DNA of 46,730 nt from Clostridiaceae bacterium (GTDB lineage Bacteria; Bacillota; Clostridia; Tissierellales; Sporanaerobacteraceae). Below are positions 27,288-36,842 of this stretch, in pieces. The translations under genes and the position numbers were made by a program. The DNA lies in NCBI GenBank assembly GCA_019391515.1, contig JAHXQP010000026.1, positions 1 to 46,730 of the forward strand. The letters are read 5' to 3'. Below the pieces are notes generated by a model that saw only the letters and a list, made by a program, of their open reading frames with translations, made no database searches and was not told the DNA's origin. Positions within the stretch are counted from its first letter, which is position 1; each line of letters starts with the position of its first letter.

Positions 27288-27776
27288 ATGTTTGATATAG
27301 GAGATAAAATTGTTTACCCTATGCATGGTGCAGGCATTATTGTTGCTATAGAAGAAAAAGAAGTATTAGGCGAAAAGAGGAAATATTATATTATGAAGAT
27401 GCCTATTGGTGATATGAAAGTAATGGTTCCAGTAGACAATGTAGAAGATATAGGAATAAGAGAAATTGTAGAAAATGATGATATCGATAGAGTATTTGCA
27501 GTTTTAAGTGGTAATCAAACAAAAATGCCTCAAAATTGGAATAGAAGATATAGGATAAACATGGATAAGATTAAAAGCGGGAATATTTTTGAAATTGCTT
27601 CAGTTGTCAGAAACCTTATGATTAGAGATAGAGAAAAAGGTTTATCAACTGGAGAAAGAAAGATGTTAAATAGCGCTAAACAAATGCTTGTAAGTGAAAT
27701 AGTATTATCAAAAGAAATCGAACAAGAAGAAACTGAAAAACTTATTGATGAGGCTATAGATTGTCCTTCCGCATAA
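27288..27776 (+). CDS. carD: CarD/CdnL-family RNA polymerase-binding regulator
   Basis: A 162-residue protein. Residues 1-60 form the Tudor-like RNA polymerase beta-interacting domain (FDIGDKIVYPMHGAGIIVAI, then KYYIMKMPIGDMKVMVPVDN), and the remainder is the helical domain with WNRRYRINMDKIKSGN, which contacts the upstream edge of the promoter bubble. It stabilises open complexes, especially at rRNA and housekeeping promoters. AGGAGG precedes the start. Two strong tandem promoters suggest high expression. It probably shares a transcript with yacL, 79 bases downstream. Confidence 0.93.
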   Translation: MFDIGDKIVYPMHGAGIIVAIEEKEVLGEKRKYYIMKMPIGDMKVMVPVDNVEDIGIREIVENDDIDRVFAVLSGNQTKMPQNWNRRYRINMDKIKSGNIFEIASVVRNLMIRDREKGLSTGERKMLNSAKQMLVSEIVLSKEIEQEETEKLIDEAIDCPSA

Positions 27777-27855
27777 AAAATAAATAAAAAATTAAAAAAC
27801 ATGTTATATAAATTGAAATTATGGAAATATATAATGATAGTAGGGAGGTGAATTC

Positions 27856-28953
27856 ATGGCAGATAAAATTGCCAGATATGTAATAGCATTGATAGGAACA
27901 TTGATAGGATATGGCGTTATGGCTGGTTTAAAAAGTCTTGGTATTTTAAATTTAACTAATATGGGGATATTAGGATTAGTTATATTTATATCAATGATCT
28001 TAATTTCTGGAATTATATTTTTCTTTCTTTCTCCCTCGTTCATTAAAGGAGGAAGGAGATTTATTCGCTTTGTAGAAGTGGAGCTGCAAGATATGCCTGC
28101 TTCTGACATTGCTTTAGGGTCTATTGGATTAATAGTGGGGTTAGTTATTGCTTATCTGTTGAGCCAGCCTTTTTATAACTTAAATGTCCCTTATTTAGGA
28201 GTTATAGTATCTATTTTACTATACTTGATATTTGGTTATTTAGGAATAAAAATTCCAACAAGAAAAATAGAAGATTTTACCAATACCTTTAATCTTTTTA
28301 AGAGAAATACAGGTAAAGAAAAACTAAAAGCTGCATGCAAGGCTTGCCCTAAGATATTAGATACTAGTGTTATCATAGATGGTAGAATAGCAGATATTTG
28401 CAAAACTGGTTTTATTGAAGGGCCACTAGTCATACCAGAATTTGTCCTTGAAGAACTTCAACACATTGCAGACTCTTCTGATTCTTTAAAGAGAAATAGA
28501 GGCAGAAGAGGATTGGATATATTAAATAAAATACAGAAAGAGTTGGATATAGAAGTAGTTATTACTGATAAAAAATATGATGATATTAAAGAAGTAGATT
28601 CAAAACTTTTAAAGCTTACTCAGGATACAAAAGGAAAAATTATTACTAATGATTACAATTTAAACAAAGTTGCAGAAGTTCAAAAAATAGATGTATTGAA
28701 TATAAATGAACTAGCAAATGCAATAAAGCCTGTAGTTCTTCCAGGAGAAGAAATGAGAGTTCAAGTGATAAAAGATGGAAAAGAATCAGGCCAAGGTCTT
28801 GCATATCTTGATGATGGAACTATGATAGTTGTAGAGGGTGGAAAAAAACATATTGGAGAAAATATAATAGTTTTGGTAACAAGTGTATTACAAACTTCTG
28901 CTGGAAGGATGATATTTGCAAAGCCAAAGTCAGCAGTGGATAGAGCAGTATAG
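27856..28953 (+). CDS. yacL: YacL-family membrane protein with PIN and TRAM domains
   Basis: A 365-residue protein with about four N-terminal membrane helices (residues 5-145), then a PIN nuclease-like domain beginning KILDTSVIIDGRIADICKTG with the acidic positions expected at its active site (for example TNDYNLN near 275), and a C-terminal TRAM domain (about residues 295-355) that binds RNA. YacL homologues occur with carD, radA and ispD across Firmicutes. They are proposed to be membrane-bound RNases or toxin-like proteins, but the substrate is unknown. GGGAGGTG precedes the start. A terminator begins right at the stop codon. Confidence 0.9.
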   Translation: MADKIARYVIALIGTLIGYGVMAGLKSLGILNLTNMGILGLVIFISMILISGIIFFFLSPSFIKGGRRFIRFVEVELQDMPASDIALGSIGLIVGLVIAYLLSQPFYNLNVPYLGVIVSILLYLIFGYLGIKIPTRKIEDFTNTFNLFKRNTGKEKLKAACKACPKILDTSVIIDGRIADICKTGFIEGPLVIPEFVLEELQHIADSSDSLKRNRGRRGLDILNKIQKELDIEVVITDKKYDDIKEVDSKLLKLTQDTKGKIITNDYNLNKVAEVQKIDVLNINELANAIKPVVLPGEEMRVQVIKDGKESGQGLAYLDDGTMIVVEGGKKHIGENIIVLVTSVLQTSAGRMIFAKPKSAVDRAV

Positions 28954-28976
28954 GGTCTAGAAATAGACCCTTTTTT
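28953..28976 (+). terminator. Terminator of the carD-yacL unit
   Basis: GGGTCTA (28953-28959) pairs with TAGACCC (28964-28970), GAAA loop, then T6. Confidence 0.9.
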
Positions 28977-29113
28977 ATGTTTAAAAAATACTTAAAACTT
29001 TGATATATCCTGTAAGAAACAACATATACTATCTTTATGTACTGATTTGACTTTATAATAAAGGTATTTCCTGTTATTTTTTAATATGCTATAATGACTT
29101 AGAGGTGAAAAAA

Positions 29114-29854
29114 ATGTATAAAAACAACTATGTTTCAGTTATAATAGCTGCTGCAGGTATGAGTAATAGGATGAGAAGCAGTGTAAATAAACAATTTATA
29201 TCTATTGATAATAAACCTGTTCTTACTCATACTTTAGAAAAATTTGAAAAATGTAGATATGTAGACGAAATTATAGTAGTAGCAAAAGAAGATGAAGTAG
29301 ACTATTGTAAAAGAAAAATTATAAGAAGGTTTAATTTTAAAAAAGTAAGTAAGGTAGTTAAAGGTGGAAAAGAAAGACAAGATTCTGTATATAATGGGCT
29401 ATTAGCTTTAAATGAAAATTGTAATATAGTTTTAATTCATGATGGTGCTAGACCTTTTATAAAACTTAAAAATATTGAAGAGAGCATTGAAGGAACAGCT
29501 AATTATGGCGCTTGTGTAGTTGGAGTGCCTGTAAAAGATACTATAAAAATCATACAAAAAGATAAAAGTGTTTTAAACACCCCTGATAGAAATCAAATAT
29601 GGGCAGCTCAGACACCTCAATCTTTTAAATATGATATTATAATGAAAGCTTATAGATCTGCAATATATAATGGATTTATAGGTACAGATGATAGTATGCT
29701 TGTTGAAAGGCTAGGAATTGATGTAAAGATGATTTTAGGTAGTTATGAGAATATAAAGATAACAACTCCTGAAGATTTAATAATTGCAGAATCTTTACTT
29801 AAAGATAAAGAGGTTATTTTAAATAGAAAAGAATTCATATTTCAAAGTAGATAG
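29114..29854 (+). CDS. ispD: 2-C-methyl-D-erythritol 4-phosphate cytidylyltransferase
   Basis: Third step of the MEP isoprenoid pathway, joining CTP and MEP. The 246-residue protein has the nucleotide-binding [13 protein letters not shown] loop with the later KQF lysine, the [13 protein letters not shown] segment, HDGARPF and the AAQTPQSF signature. AGAGGTG at 29101-29107 points to ATG 29114; a GTG at 29105 lies inside that site. An extended -10 (TGCTATAAT, 29087-29095) lies just upstream but would start the RNA very close to the ribosome binding site, so the promoter is uncertain. It is followed after 11 bases by ispF, the enzyme two steps later. Confidence 0.95.
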   Translation: MYKNNYVSVIIAAAGMSNRMRSSVNKQFISIDNKPVLTHTLEKFEKCRYVDEIIVVAKEDEVDYCKRKIIRRFNFKKVSKVVKGGKERQDSVYNGLLALNENCNIVLIHDGARPFIKLKNIEESIEGTANYGACVVGVPVKDTIKIIQKDKSVLNTPDRNQIWAAQTPQSFKYDIIMKAYRSAIYNGFIGTDDSMLVERLGIDVKMILGSYENIKITTPEDLIIAESLLKDKEVILNRKEFIFQSR

Positions 29855-29865
29855 GAAGGGTTGCT

Positions 29866-30342
29866 ATGAGAGTAGGAATTGGTTATGATGTTCATAAATT
29901 GGTAGAAAAGAGGAAATTGATAATAGGAGGAGTAGAAATTCCTCACGATAAAGGATTATTAGGCCACTCAGATGCAGATGTTTTGATACATGCTATCATG
30001 GACAGTATATTAGGAGCATTGGGGCTAGGAGATATTGGTAAGCATTTTCCAGATACTGATGAAAAATATAAAGATATATCTAGTATGGTTCTTCTTGAAG
30101 AAATTTGGAATATTCTAAGTGAAAATGGGTATAGAATAGGAAATATAGACAGTATAATAGTCGCTCAAAGTCCTAAAATGGCTCCATATATAGATGCTAT
30201 GAAAGAGAATATAGCTAGAGTACTCAATACCCCAATAGACAATATAAATATAAAAGCTACAACTACAGAAGAATTAGGTTTTGAAGGCAATAAAGAAGGT
30301 ATGTCAGCTCATAGTATATGTATGTTATTAAAAGAGTTATAA
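29866..30342 (+). CDS. ispF: 2-C-methyl-D-erythritol 2,4-cyclodiphosphate synthase
   Basis: Fifth step of the MEP pathway, releasing CMP to form the cyclic diphosphate. The 158 residues match the family length. Metal ligands are seen in [11 protein letters not shown] (Asp8, His10) and [14 protein letters not shown] (His near 42), and the C-terminal [20 protein letters not shown] is typical. It is in an operon with ispD and lies 24 bases before the ABC transporter genes, with no terminator between. Confidence 0.96.
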   Translation: MRVGIGYDVHKLVEKRKLIIGGVEIPHDKGLLGHSDADVLIHAIMDSILGALGLGDIGKHFPDTDEKYKDISSMVLLEEIWNILSENGYRIGNIDSIIVAQSPKMAPYIDAMKENIARVLNTPIDNINIKATTTEELGFEGNKEGMSAHSICMLLKEL

Positions 30343-30366
30343 AAGTTTAATAAAAGGGGGAAAGAA

Positions 30367-31095
30367 ATGATAGAAGTTAAGAATATATCTAAACATTTTA
30401 AAGATGTAGTAGCAGTAGATAATATATCTTTTAAAGTTGAAGAAGGTAAAGTTTTTGGGCTTTTAGGGGAAAATGGTGCAGGGAAAACTACAACATTGAG
30501 AATGCTTGCTACAATGCTTAAACCTAGCACAGGTACAGCAAATATAAGAGGCTATGATTTAATTCAAGAACCGGCAGATGTAAGAGGAGAAATTGGTATT
30601 TTGTTCGGAGGAGAGACAGGACTTTATGATAGACTTTCAGCAAGAGAAAATATTGAATATTTTGGCCTTCTAAATGGAATGACAAAAAAAGATATAAGTG
30701 TTCAAATTGAAAAACTATCTCGTAGTCTGGAAATGGAGGATTATATAGAAAGAAGGGTAGGTAAATTTTCGAAAGGTATGAAACAAAAAGTGGCATTAGC
30801 TAGAAGTATAGTTCATAATCCATCAATAATGTTTTTTGATGAACCAACTTCAGGTCTTGATGTAACTGCGGTTAGGATAGTCCATAAATTTATAAAAGAA
30901 TTAAAAAGTGAAGGAAAGACCATTATATTTTCAAGCCATTCTATGAATGAAGTAGAAAAGTTATGTGATGAAGTAGGAATAATTCATAAAGGTAAAATGA
31001 TAGAGGTTACATCATTAGAAGGTTTAAAAGAAAAATTTAAAGAAGAGAATCTAGAAGAAATTTTTGTATCTTTAGTAGGTGAGAAAAATGAATAA
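30367..31095 (+). CDS. ABC transporter ATP-binding protein (NatA-like)
   Basis: A 242-residue ATPase subunit. Walker A GENGAGKTT is at about residues 37-45, the ABC signature reads FSKGMKQKVALARS, Walker B is IMFFDEPTSGLD, and a switch histidine lies in FSSHSMNEV. The closest type is the NatA/CcmA group, which works with ABC-2 permeases to export sodium ions, antibiotics or other small molecules. GGGGG precedes ATG 30367. It overlaps the permease gene by 8 bases. Substrate unknown. Confidence 0.9.
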   Translation: MIEVKNISKHFKDVVAVDNISFKVEEGKVFGLLGENGAGKTTTLRMLATMLKPSTGTANIRGYDLIQEPADVRGEIGILFGGETGLYDRLSARENIEYFGLLNGMTKKDISVQIEKLSRSLEMEDYIERRVGKFSKGMKQKVALARSIVHNPSIMFFDEPTSGLDVTAVRIVHKFIKELKSEGKTIIFSSHSMNEVEKLCDEVGIIHKGKMIEVTSLEGLKEKFKEENLEEIFVSLVGEKNE

Positions 31096-32260
31096 ATTTA
31101 CAAAAATAGTTTTTAAAAAAGAAATAATGGATACATTTAGAGATAAAAAGACTATTTTTTCAAGTATAATAATTCCAATAATAATATTTCCATTAATAGC
31201 TTTTGTAATTGGGCTTGGTAGCTCAGATATGGTAAAAGAAAGCAAAGAACCTGTACAAATTGCTCTTTTAAGTGAAGAAAATAATGGATTAGAAATGTTT
31301 CTAAAAAGTAATGATAATGTAAATATCATAAAAACTAAGGATTATAAAAAAACCTTAGATAAATTAGAGGCGAAGGTTGTAGTAAAAATTGGAGAAGATT
31401 TTGACGAAAAAATAAAAAATGGGGAAAAACCTGAAATTAATTTAATTTATGATGATACTAGTCAAAAGTCTGAGATGGCTAAATCTAGAATAGAACAAAT
31501 TATTTTAAGCTATACTAATCATATTGTAGTTAAAAGATTAGAAAATGAAGGAATTAATCCACAAATATTAGAGCCTGTAGATATTAAATCTTCTTCTGTA
31601 TCTAAAGAAGGAGGAACAGGATTGCTACTTTTTTCTATGTTGCTTCCTTTTATGCTTACTATATGGTCGGCTGTAGGAGGTATACCAGCAGCTACAGATT
31701 TAGGAGCAGGAGAGAAAGAAAGACAAACATTGGAGCCTCTTTTGACTACTAAAGCTAACAGAATATCTATACTTATGGGAAAATATTTTACGGTAGTATT
31801 AGCAGGTATAATTGCAACTACAGCTTCTTTAATAGGTTTTTTAATTGCAACAAAAATAAATCCAGAATTTCTAGGAGAAAGTGCTACACTTTCTATAAAA
31901 TCTATTGCTATAATAACTTTAGTTTGTTTGGAAATGGCTTTGGCTTTTTCAAGCATTGAACTCGCTATTAGCTTCTATGCTAGAAACTTCAAAGAAGCTC
32001 AAACTTATTTAAGCCCTGTGAGTATTTTGCTTATGGTACCAGCTTATTTGACTATGTTTGTAGATGGAAGGGCTGTACCAGAATATTATTTTCATATTCC
32101 TATAATAAATACTATAGGAATCATCAAAGAAGTTATAGTATCTGTATATGATTTTAAACATATATTAATAACTACTGGATGGAATTTAGTATATATAGCT
32201 TTATTTTTGATGATAACTGTAAAAATGTTCGAGAAAGAAACAGTTATATTTAGAAATTAA
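31088..32260 (+). CDS. ABC-2 type permease (NatB-like)
   Basis: A 390-residue membrane protein: one N-terminal helix (about residues 22-42), a large soluble region to about residue 170, then five C-terminal helices. This is the NatB pattern, and the cytoplasmic GAGEKERQTLEPLLTTKANR coupling segment is the ABC-2 hallmark. It would pair with the ATPase encoded just upstream. ATG 31088 is preferred over GTG 31079, which is part of the AGGTGAG ribosome binding site. NatAB exports Na+ in Bacillus; here that is possible but not shown. No clear terminator follows before the proS promoter. Confidence 0.88.
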   Translation: MNKFTKIVFKKEIMDTFRDKKTIFSSIIIPIIIFPLIAFVIGLGSSDMVKESKEPVQIALLSEENNGLEMFLKSNDNVNIIKTKDYKKTLDKLEAKVVVKIGEDFDEKIKNGEKPEINLIYDDTSQKSEMAKSRIEQIILSYTNHIVVKRLENEGINPQILEPVDIKSSSVSKEGGTGLLLFSMLLPFMLTIWSAVGGIPAATDLGAGEKERQTLEPLLTTKANRISILMGKYFTVVLAGIIATTASLIGFLIATKINPEFLGESATLSIKSIAIITLVCLEMALAFSSIELAISFYARNFKEAQTYLSPVSILLMVPAYLTMFVDGRAVPEYYFHIPIINTIGIIKEVIVSVYDFKHILITTGWNLVYIALFLMITVKMFEKETVIFRN

Positions 32261-32263
32261 AAG

Positions 32264-32292
32264 TTGACATAGTAGTTTTTTTCTAGTATCAT
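32264..32292 (+). promoter_or_regulatory. Promoter of the proS T-box transcript
   Basis: TTGACA (32264-32269), 17-bp spacer, TATCAT (32287-32292). Confidence 0.7.
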
Positions 32293-32309
32293 TTTAATAA
32301 ATATATATA

Positions 32310-32540
32310 TGCGTTGAGGGAAAATAGTAAATATTAATGGTCTCAGAGAGGAAGTCCTTGTGGTGAAAGACTTTTGGCCCACTTAATGTTGAACCCGTTC
32401 CTGAGCTTCTAGACTGAAATAAATTAGGTCTTACGGTGGCACCGTTATAGCTTTCGAGTGGACTTATGATTTTTATAAGTCTATTAGAGTGGTATCGCGA
32501 ACAAACCTTCGTCTCTATTTTGAGATGAAGGTTTTTTTAC
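32310..32540 (+). promoter_or_regulatory. T-box riboswitch, proline-specific
   Basis: The T-box sequence AGAGTGGTATCGCG is at 32486-32499, and its core reads TAT where most have NAC. The specifier codon is CCC at 32394-32396 (context GTTGAA-CCC-GTTCC). The terminator pairs AACCTTCGTCTC (32504-32515) with GAGATGAAGGTT (32522-32533), then T7. The T in TGGT fits the A discriminator of tRNA-Pro. Confidence 0.9.
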
Positions 32541-32592
32541 ATTTCAGATTGATTAGACTATAGTTATATGAAAAATTAAGGAGGAAGAAAAT

Positions 32593-34326
32593 ATGAAGAT
32601 GTCAAAATTATATTTACCTACTTTAAGGGAAGTTCCAGCAGAAGCAGAAATTCCAAGTCATCAATTATTGGTTAGGGCTGGCATGATGAGGAAATTAGTA
32701 TCGGGAGTATATTCTTATTTACCTTTAGGTCATAGGGTTATAAGGAAAATAGAACAAATAGTCAGGGAAGAAATGGATAGAGCAGGCTCTCAAGAACTTC
32801 TAATGTCTGCTATACAACCAAAAGAACTTTGGGAAGCAAGTAATAGATGGGATAACTTTGGACCAGAAATGTTTAAATTATGTGATAGAAATGAAAGAGA
32901 ATTTTGTTTAGGCCCAACTCATGAAGAATATTTTACAAACCTTATAAAAGATGAAGTTAGATCTTATAAACAACTTCCATTAAATCTTTACCAAATTCAA
33001 ACTAAGTATAGGGACGAGAAAAGACCAAGGTTTGGACTTATTAGGAGTAGAGAGTTTATTATGAAGGATGCCTATAGTTATGATAAAGATCTAGAAGGTC
33101 TAAAAGAATCTTATAGAATCATGTGGGATGCTTATGAAAATGTATTTGAAAGACTTAAAATTAAGTTCAGAGTAGTTGAAGGGGATTCAGGAAATATGGG
33201 GGGGAGAAAATCCCATGAATTTATGGCTGTATCTGATATAGGTGAAAGTTTGGTAGCGTATTGTGATGATTGTGATTATGCAGCAACTGATGAGAAAGCA
33301 AAAGTAATTTATAACATGGATAATATAGATTTAGAAGAGCTTGAATGTGAAAAAGTTCATACTCCAGATGTGAAAACTATAGAAGATTTAGCTGATTTCT
33401 TCAATATAAAGGAAGATAGATTTGCTAAGGCTGTAATATATAAAGTTAATGATGAAGTGATTATTGCACTAGTACCTGGAAATAGGGAATTAAACGAAAT
33501 AAAACTTTGTAACTATCTAAATATAGGGGAGCATGAATTAGAAATTGCAGATGAAGAGACTATAAGGGAAGTAACAGGTGCAGAACCGGGATTTACTGGA
33601 CCTATAAATCTTAAAAAGAAAGTTAAGATTTTAGTTGATGAAAGAATAACAAAAATGAAAAACTTTATCGTAGGAGCCAATGAAACTGATCACCATATTA
33701 AAAATGTAAACTATGGAAGAGATTTCACAGGAGAAATAATTGAAGATCTATTATTAGTTGAAGCGGGAGATATCTGTCTAAAATGTGGTAAACCATTAAA
33801 AATGGAAAGAGGAATAGAGGTAGGAAATATATTCCAGTTAGGAACAAAATACAGTGAAAGTTTAGAAGCTACTTATTTAGATGAAAATGGTAAAGAAAAA
33901 TATTTTGTGATGGGCTCTTATGGAATAGGAGTATCAAGAAGCATGTCTGCTATAGTAGAACAATATCACGATGATAAAGGAATAGTTTGGCCATTGGTAG
34001 TGGCACCATACCATGTCATAATAACAATAGTAAATACTAAAAAAGAAGAGCAAATTGAATTGGGAGAGAAACTATATAACGAATTAAAAGATATGGGTAT
34101 AGAGGTGCTTTTAGATGATAGAAAAGAAAGAGCTGGAGTGAAATTTAATGATAGGGATTTAATAGGTATACCAATTCAAATAACTGTTGGAAAAAAAGCT
34201 GGAGAAAATATAATAGAATATTCTTTAAGAAATAATGATGAAAAGATTGAAATAAACATTGAAGAGGTAAAAGAAAAAATTAAAGAAGAATTTAAGAAGG
34301 AAGGATTAAAGATAAAGAGCATTTAA
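32593..34326 (+). CDS. proS: Prolyl-tRNA synthetase, bacterial type
   Basis: A class II synthetase of 577 residues that charges tRNA-Pro and clears Ala-tRNA-Pro through an inserted editing domain (about residues 225-395). Class II motifs are visible: [20 protein letters not shown] (motif 1 region), [20 protein letters not shown] (motif 2) and [14 protein letters not shown] (motif 3). The C-terminal anticodon-binding domain begins near residue 470. AAGGAGG precedes ATG 32593. It is controlled by the proline T-box, and a perfect terminator follows at 34461. Confidence 0.96.
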   Translation: MKMSKLYLPTLREVPAEAEIPSHQLLVRAGMMRKLVSGVYSYLPLGHRVIRKIEQIVREEMDRAGSQELLMSAIQPKELWEASNRWDNFGPEMFKLCDRNEREFCLGPTHEEYFTNLIKDEVRSYKQLPLNLYQIQTKYRDEKRPRFGLIRSREFIMKDAYSYDKDLEGLKESYRIMWDAYENVFERLKIKFRVVEGDSGNMGGRKSHEFMAVSDIGESLVAYCDDCDYAATDEKAKVIYNMDNIDLEELECEKVHTPDVKTIEDLADFFNIKEDRFAKAVIYKVNDEVIIALVPGNRELNEIKLCNYLNIGEHELEIADEETIREVTGAEPGFTGPINLKKKVKILVDERITKMKNFIVGANETDHHIKNVNYGRDFTGEIIEDLLLVEAGDICLKCGKPLKMERGIEVGNIFQLGTKYSESLEATYLDENGKEKYFVMGSYGIGVSRSMSAIVEQYHDDKGIVWPLVVAPYHVIITIVNTKKEEQIELGEKLYNELKDMGIEVLLDDRKERAGVKFNDRDLIGIPIQITVGKKAGENIIEYSLRNNDEKIEINIEEVKEKIKEEFKKEGLKIKSI

Positions 34327-34350
34327 TGGCAGGTCAAGCTTCAAAAGTGG

Positions 34351-34385
34351 TTACTTGATACAGAAAACTGGACAGTTAGACATTT
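34351..34385 (+). repeat. LytTR-type operator array A (degenerate, two repeats)
   Basis: TTACTTGATACA and GGACAGTTAGACAT lie 21 bp apart (CTT at 34354, GTT at 34375), matching the repeat unit of arrays B and C. A further weak copy may lie just after the proS stop. It is positioned upstream of the proS terminator, so its function is unclear. Confidence 0.45.
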
Positions 34386-34460
34386 TATATAGAAAATATT
34401 GTGTAAATATTGTATATTAAATATGAGTTTGAAACTAACAATACCAGTTGTTATACTTAT

Positions 34461-34495
34461 AAAGTAGTAAAGAGCTAGCTCTTTACTACTTTATT
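34461..34495 (+). terminator. Terminator of proS
   Basis: AAAGTAGTAAAGAGCT (34461-34476) pairs perfectly with AGCTCTTTACTACTTT (34477-34492). It isolates proS from the agr-type locus. Confidence 0.88.
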
Positions 34496-34581
34496 TCTAT
34501 TATATTCAAATATAAATATAGGCTTGATTGTTGAGATATAAATATTAATAACATCAATAAATACCTAGTATAAAACCTAAT

Positions 34582-34656
34582 GGCAGTTCAGACATAAAAA
34601 TGGACTGTTTAGACATAAAAAAGGGCCAGTTAGACACTAAAACTGGCCAGTTAGTT
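34582..34656 (+). repeat. LytTR-type operator array B: four direct repeats upstream of the agr-type operon
   Basis: Units GGCAGTTCAGACAT, GGACTGTTTAGACAT, GGCCAGTTAGACAC and GGCCAGTTAG have their GTT cores at 34586, 34607, 34629 and 34650, a period of 21-22 bp (two helical turns). AgrA and VirR operators are direct repeats of a (A/C)CAGTTA-type nonamer with this period. The locus encodes a LytTR regulator, so autoregulation is likely. The remainder of the 553-base gap 34327-34879 shows no other gene. Confidence 0.75.
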
Positions 34657-34691
34657 TTTTTAGAAGGATTTATATTTATTTTGAAGAATTA

Positions 34692-34697
34692 TATAAT
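34692..34697 (+). promoter_or_regulatory. -10 element of the agr-type operon
   Basis: TATAAT lies 42 bases downstream of the last GTT core of array B, with no good -35, as expected for an activator-dependent promoter. A GAAGGAT block at 34663-34669 is shared at the same distance with array C. Confidence 0.4.
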
Positions 34698-34879
34698 CTA
34701 GTGGTAAAAAATTATTACAGTTTACATACCATATTTTAGAAAAGGATAAATATTGATGAAAATTGTAATATGACGAAGTATAAAAAATTATAAAAAAATA
34801 AAGGATATTCTCTTAAAATATAGAAAGTAATAGATAGGATAATATAATATAATAAATATAAAAGAATAGGTGAATATCC

Positions 34880-36217
34880 ATGTTATACTCAATACCTTGG
34901 TATGTTGTTTTATTTCAGTCTATACCTGAAATGTTTCTTTTAATAATTTTAGGATTTAAATTGTTTAATATAGATGTAGATTTAAAAAAAGCTTTATTAG
35001 TATCTTTATTGATTTCTATAATTGTATATTTTGTTAGAAAATTTGCCAGTGTATATGGGCTTCATACGGCAATATTAATATTTTGTTCTTTGATTCTTAT
35101 AAAAATAATATTAAAAATGAATATAGCTTACTCATTTATATGTATTGTAACTAGTTTATTAATAAATGGATTATTACAAAATACGATTACTCCTATTTTA
35201 CTTAATTTTTTTCATACTACTACACAAGATTTAGTAAAAAATCCTTGGCTAAATATATTTTTTTATATTCCTAATGGTCTGATTATGTTATATCTTTATT
35301 TATTTACTATAAAAAAGAAAGTTTATTTATTTGATTTAAAAATGTATGAAAACAATGCAAAGAACTTATTCAAAGATAAATCTATATTGGTTTTGTTTAT
35401 AGTTCTAATTCAAAGTATATTTATAATGCTTATAAATCAAATTTTCCTTTTATCTCAACAGACTCGAATAATAGGTATAGAATATACAGTAATAAATATG
35501 ATTATTAGTATATTTACTATTTTGGTGCTATTTTCTATAAAAGGCCTTGGAGATGATATAAAGGATAAGGTTGAAATGAGTTTTTTAAAAACTCATTTAG
35601 AGCAAATGGAAGATTTATTTAAAGCTTTAAGGGTTCAAAGCCATGAGCACAAACGTCATATTCAAACTATTCAAGCTATGGTCTACTTAGATGAAATAGC
35701 ATCTGCAAAGGAATATATTGATGGACTTAGTGAGGGATATAGTTATACTGATGACATAATATATGTGGAGAATATGGCTTTAACTGCTCTAATAAATGGG
35801 AAGAGGAAAGTGGCAGAAATAAACAATATAGATTTTAAGTTTTCTATTAATTGTAGCTTAGGTGAATTAAAAATGAATTCTTGGGATCTATGTAGTATAT
35901 TAGGGAATCTTTTAGATAATGCTTTTGAAGCTGTAAGAAAGGAAAAAAATCATAGATTGGTAGGTTTAGATATAGATTGTGTAGAAGGAAATTACATAAT
36001 GAAAGTATGGAACAATGGAGTTAAAATATCTAAAGATGAGATGGACAAGTTGTTTGAACCTGGTTATACTACAAAAGAATCTGTAGGAAGAGGATATGGA
36101 TTATTTTTAACAAAAAATCTTTTAGACAAGTACAAGGGAAATATAGAAGTTTATTCTAGAGATAAAACTGTATTTAAAATAATACTTCCAAAAGGGGAAG
36201 ATAATAAGAATGATTAA
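34880..36217 (+). CDS. AgrC-like sensor histidine kinase (GHKL type)
   Basis: A 445-residue membrane kinase. Residues 8-220 hold about six or seven hydrophobic helices, the usual peptide-sensing part of AgrC-type receptors. A linker coiled coil follows, then the phospho-acceptor region VQSHEHKRHIQTIQAMV (His near 258), the N-box NLLDNAFEAV and the GRGYGLFLTKNLLDKY G-box of the GHKL ATPase domain. It should detect the cyclic peptide made by the downstream agrB/agrD pair and phosphorylate the LytTR regulator. It is first in the operon, unlike S. aureus where the order is BDCA, and overlaps agrB by 8 bases. Array B lies upstream. Confidence 0.88.
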   Translation: MLYSIPWYVVLFQSIPEMFLLIILGFKLFNIDVDLKKALLVSLLISIIVYFVRKFASVYGLHTAILIFCSLILIKIILKMNIAYSFICIVTSLLINGLLQNTITPILLNFFHTTTQDLVKNPWLNIFFYIPNGLIMLYLYLFTIKKKVYLFDLKMYENNAKNLFKDKSILVLFIVLIQSIFIMLINQIFLLSQQTRIIGIEYTVINMIISIFTILVLFSIKGLGDDIKDKVEMSFLKTHLEQMEDLFKALRVQSHEHKRHIQTIQAMVYLDEIASAKEYIDGLSEGYSYTDDIIYVENMALTALINGKRKVAEINNIDFKFSINCSLGELKMNSWDLCSILGNLLDNAFEAVRKEKNHRLVGLDIDCVEGNYIMKVWNNGVKISKDEMDKLFEPGYTTKESVGRGYGLFLTKNLLDKYKGNIEVYSRDKTVFKIILPKGEDNKND

Positions 36218-36842
36218 AAAACTTTCAAAAAAATTATCTATTTCGCTATCAAAAAGCTTAGATGGGAACAATGAAGATGTAGAAATATGGACTTATGGAT
36301 TAGAGTTGCTATTAAATGGGACTATCAAATTTTTATTTATAGTTGGATTAGCAATTAGTTTTGGAATATTTAAACCCACTATTTTAGCTTTGATTACCTT
36401 TGCAATTTTTCGCCACTTTGGTGGAGGGGTACATTTTAGTACTTATTTAAGATGTTTAACATCTGGAATAGCTATATTTTTAACTTTAGGTAAAATATCT
36501 TGTTTGAATATTAGCATATATAATTATAAATTATTGTTTTATGTAAATTTATTTTTAGGGATTTTGACTATTATAAAATGGGTTCCTGGAGATACGGAAA
36601 TAAAGCCAATAAAAAACAAAGAAGATAGAAAAAAACAAAAGGTTAAGACTACAATAGTTTTAATCCTTTGGATTATAATAGTTCAAATTTTAATTAGGTT
36701 AAATAGCTTTAAGTATATTTTACCTATTACACTAGGCGCACTTACAAGTTTTATCTTTATAACACCTTTAGGATACTGGTTTATAACCAGTATAGACAAT
36801 ATTTTAGACAAAACTAAAGTCAAATATGGGGAGGTGAAGTAG
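36210..36842 (+). CDS. agrB: AgrB-like peptide-processing membrane protease
   Basis: A 210-residue membrane protein that cleaves the C-terminal tail of AgrD and forms the thiolactone ring. The catalytic pair is H75 and C82 in RHFGGGVHFSTYLRC, matching His77/Cys84 of S. aureus AgrB. Several membrane segments follow (about residues 85-100, 105-122, 145-160, 170-195). The start is inside the end of the kinase gene, and the agrD ATG begins at the very next base after its stop, so the three are translationally coupled. Confidence 0.93.
   Translation: MIKKLSKKLSISLSKSLDGNNEDVEIWTYGLELLLNGTIKFLFIVGLAISFGIFKPTILALITFAIFRHFGGGVHFSTYLRCLTSGIAIFLTLGKISCLNISIYNYKLLFYVNLFLGILTIIKWVPGDTEIKPIKNKEDRKKQKVKTTIVLILWIIIVQILIRLNSFKYILPITLGALTSFIFITPLGYWFITSIDNILDKTKVKYGEVK

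Noticed and set aside
31519-31956. 145-codon open frame antisense to the ABC permease
   Set aside because: Mirror of a membrane-protein coding frame; no start signal or homology.
34327-34879. CRISPR array in the repeat-rich gap before the agr-type operon
   Set aside because: Repeats are short, degenerate and 21-22 bp apart with no unique spacers or cas genes; they fit LytTR operators.
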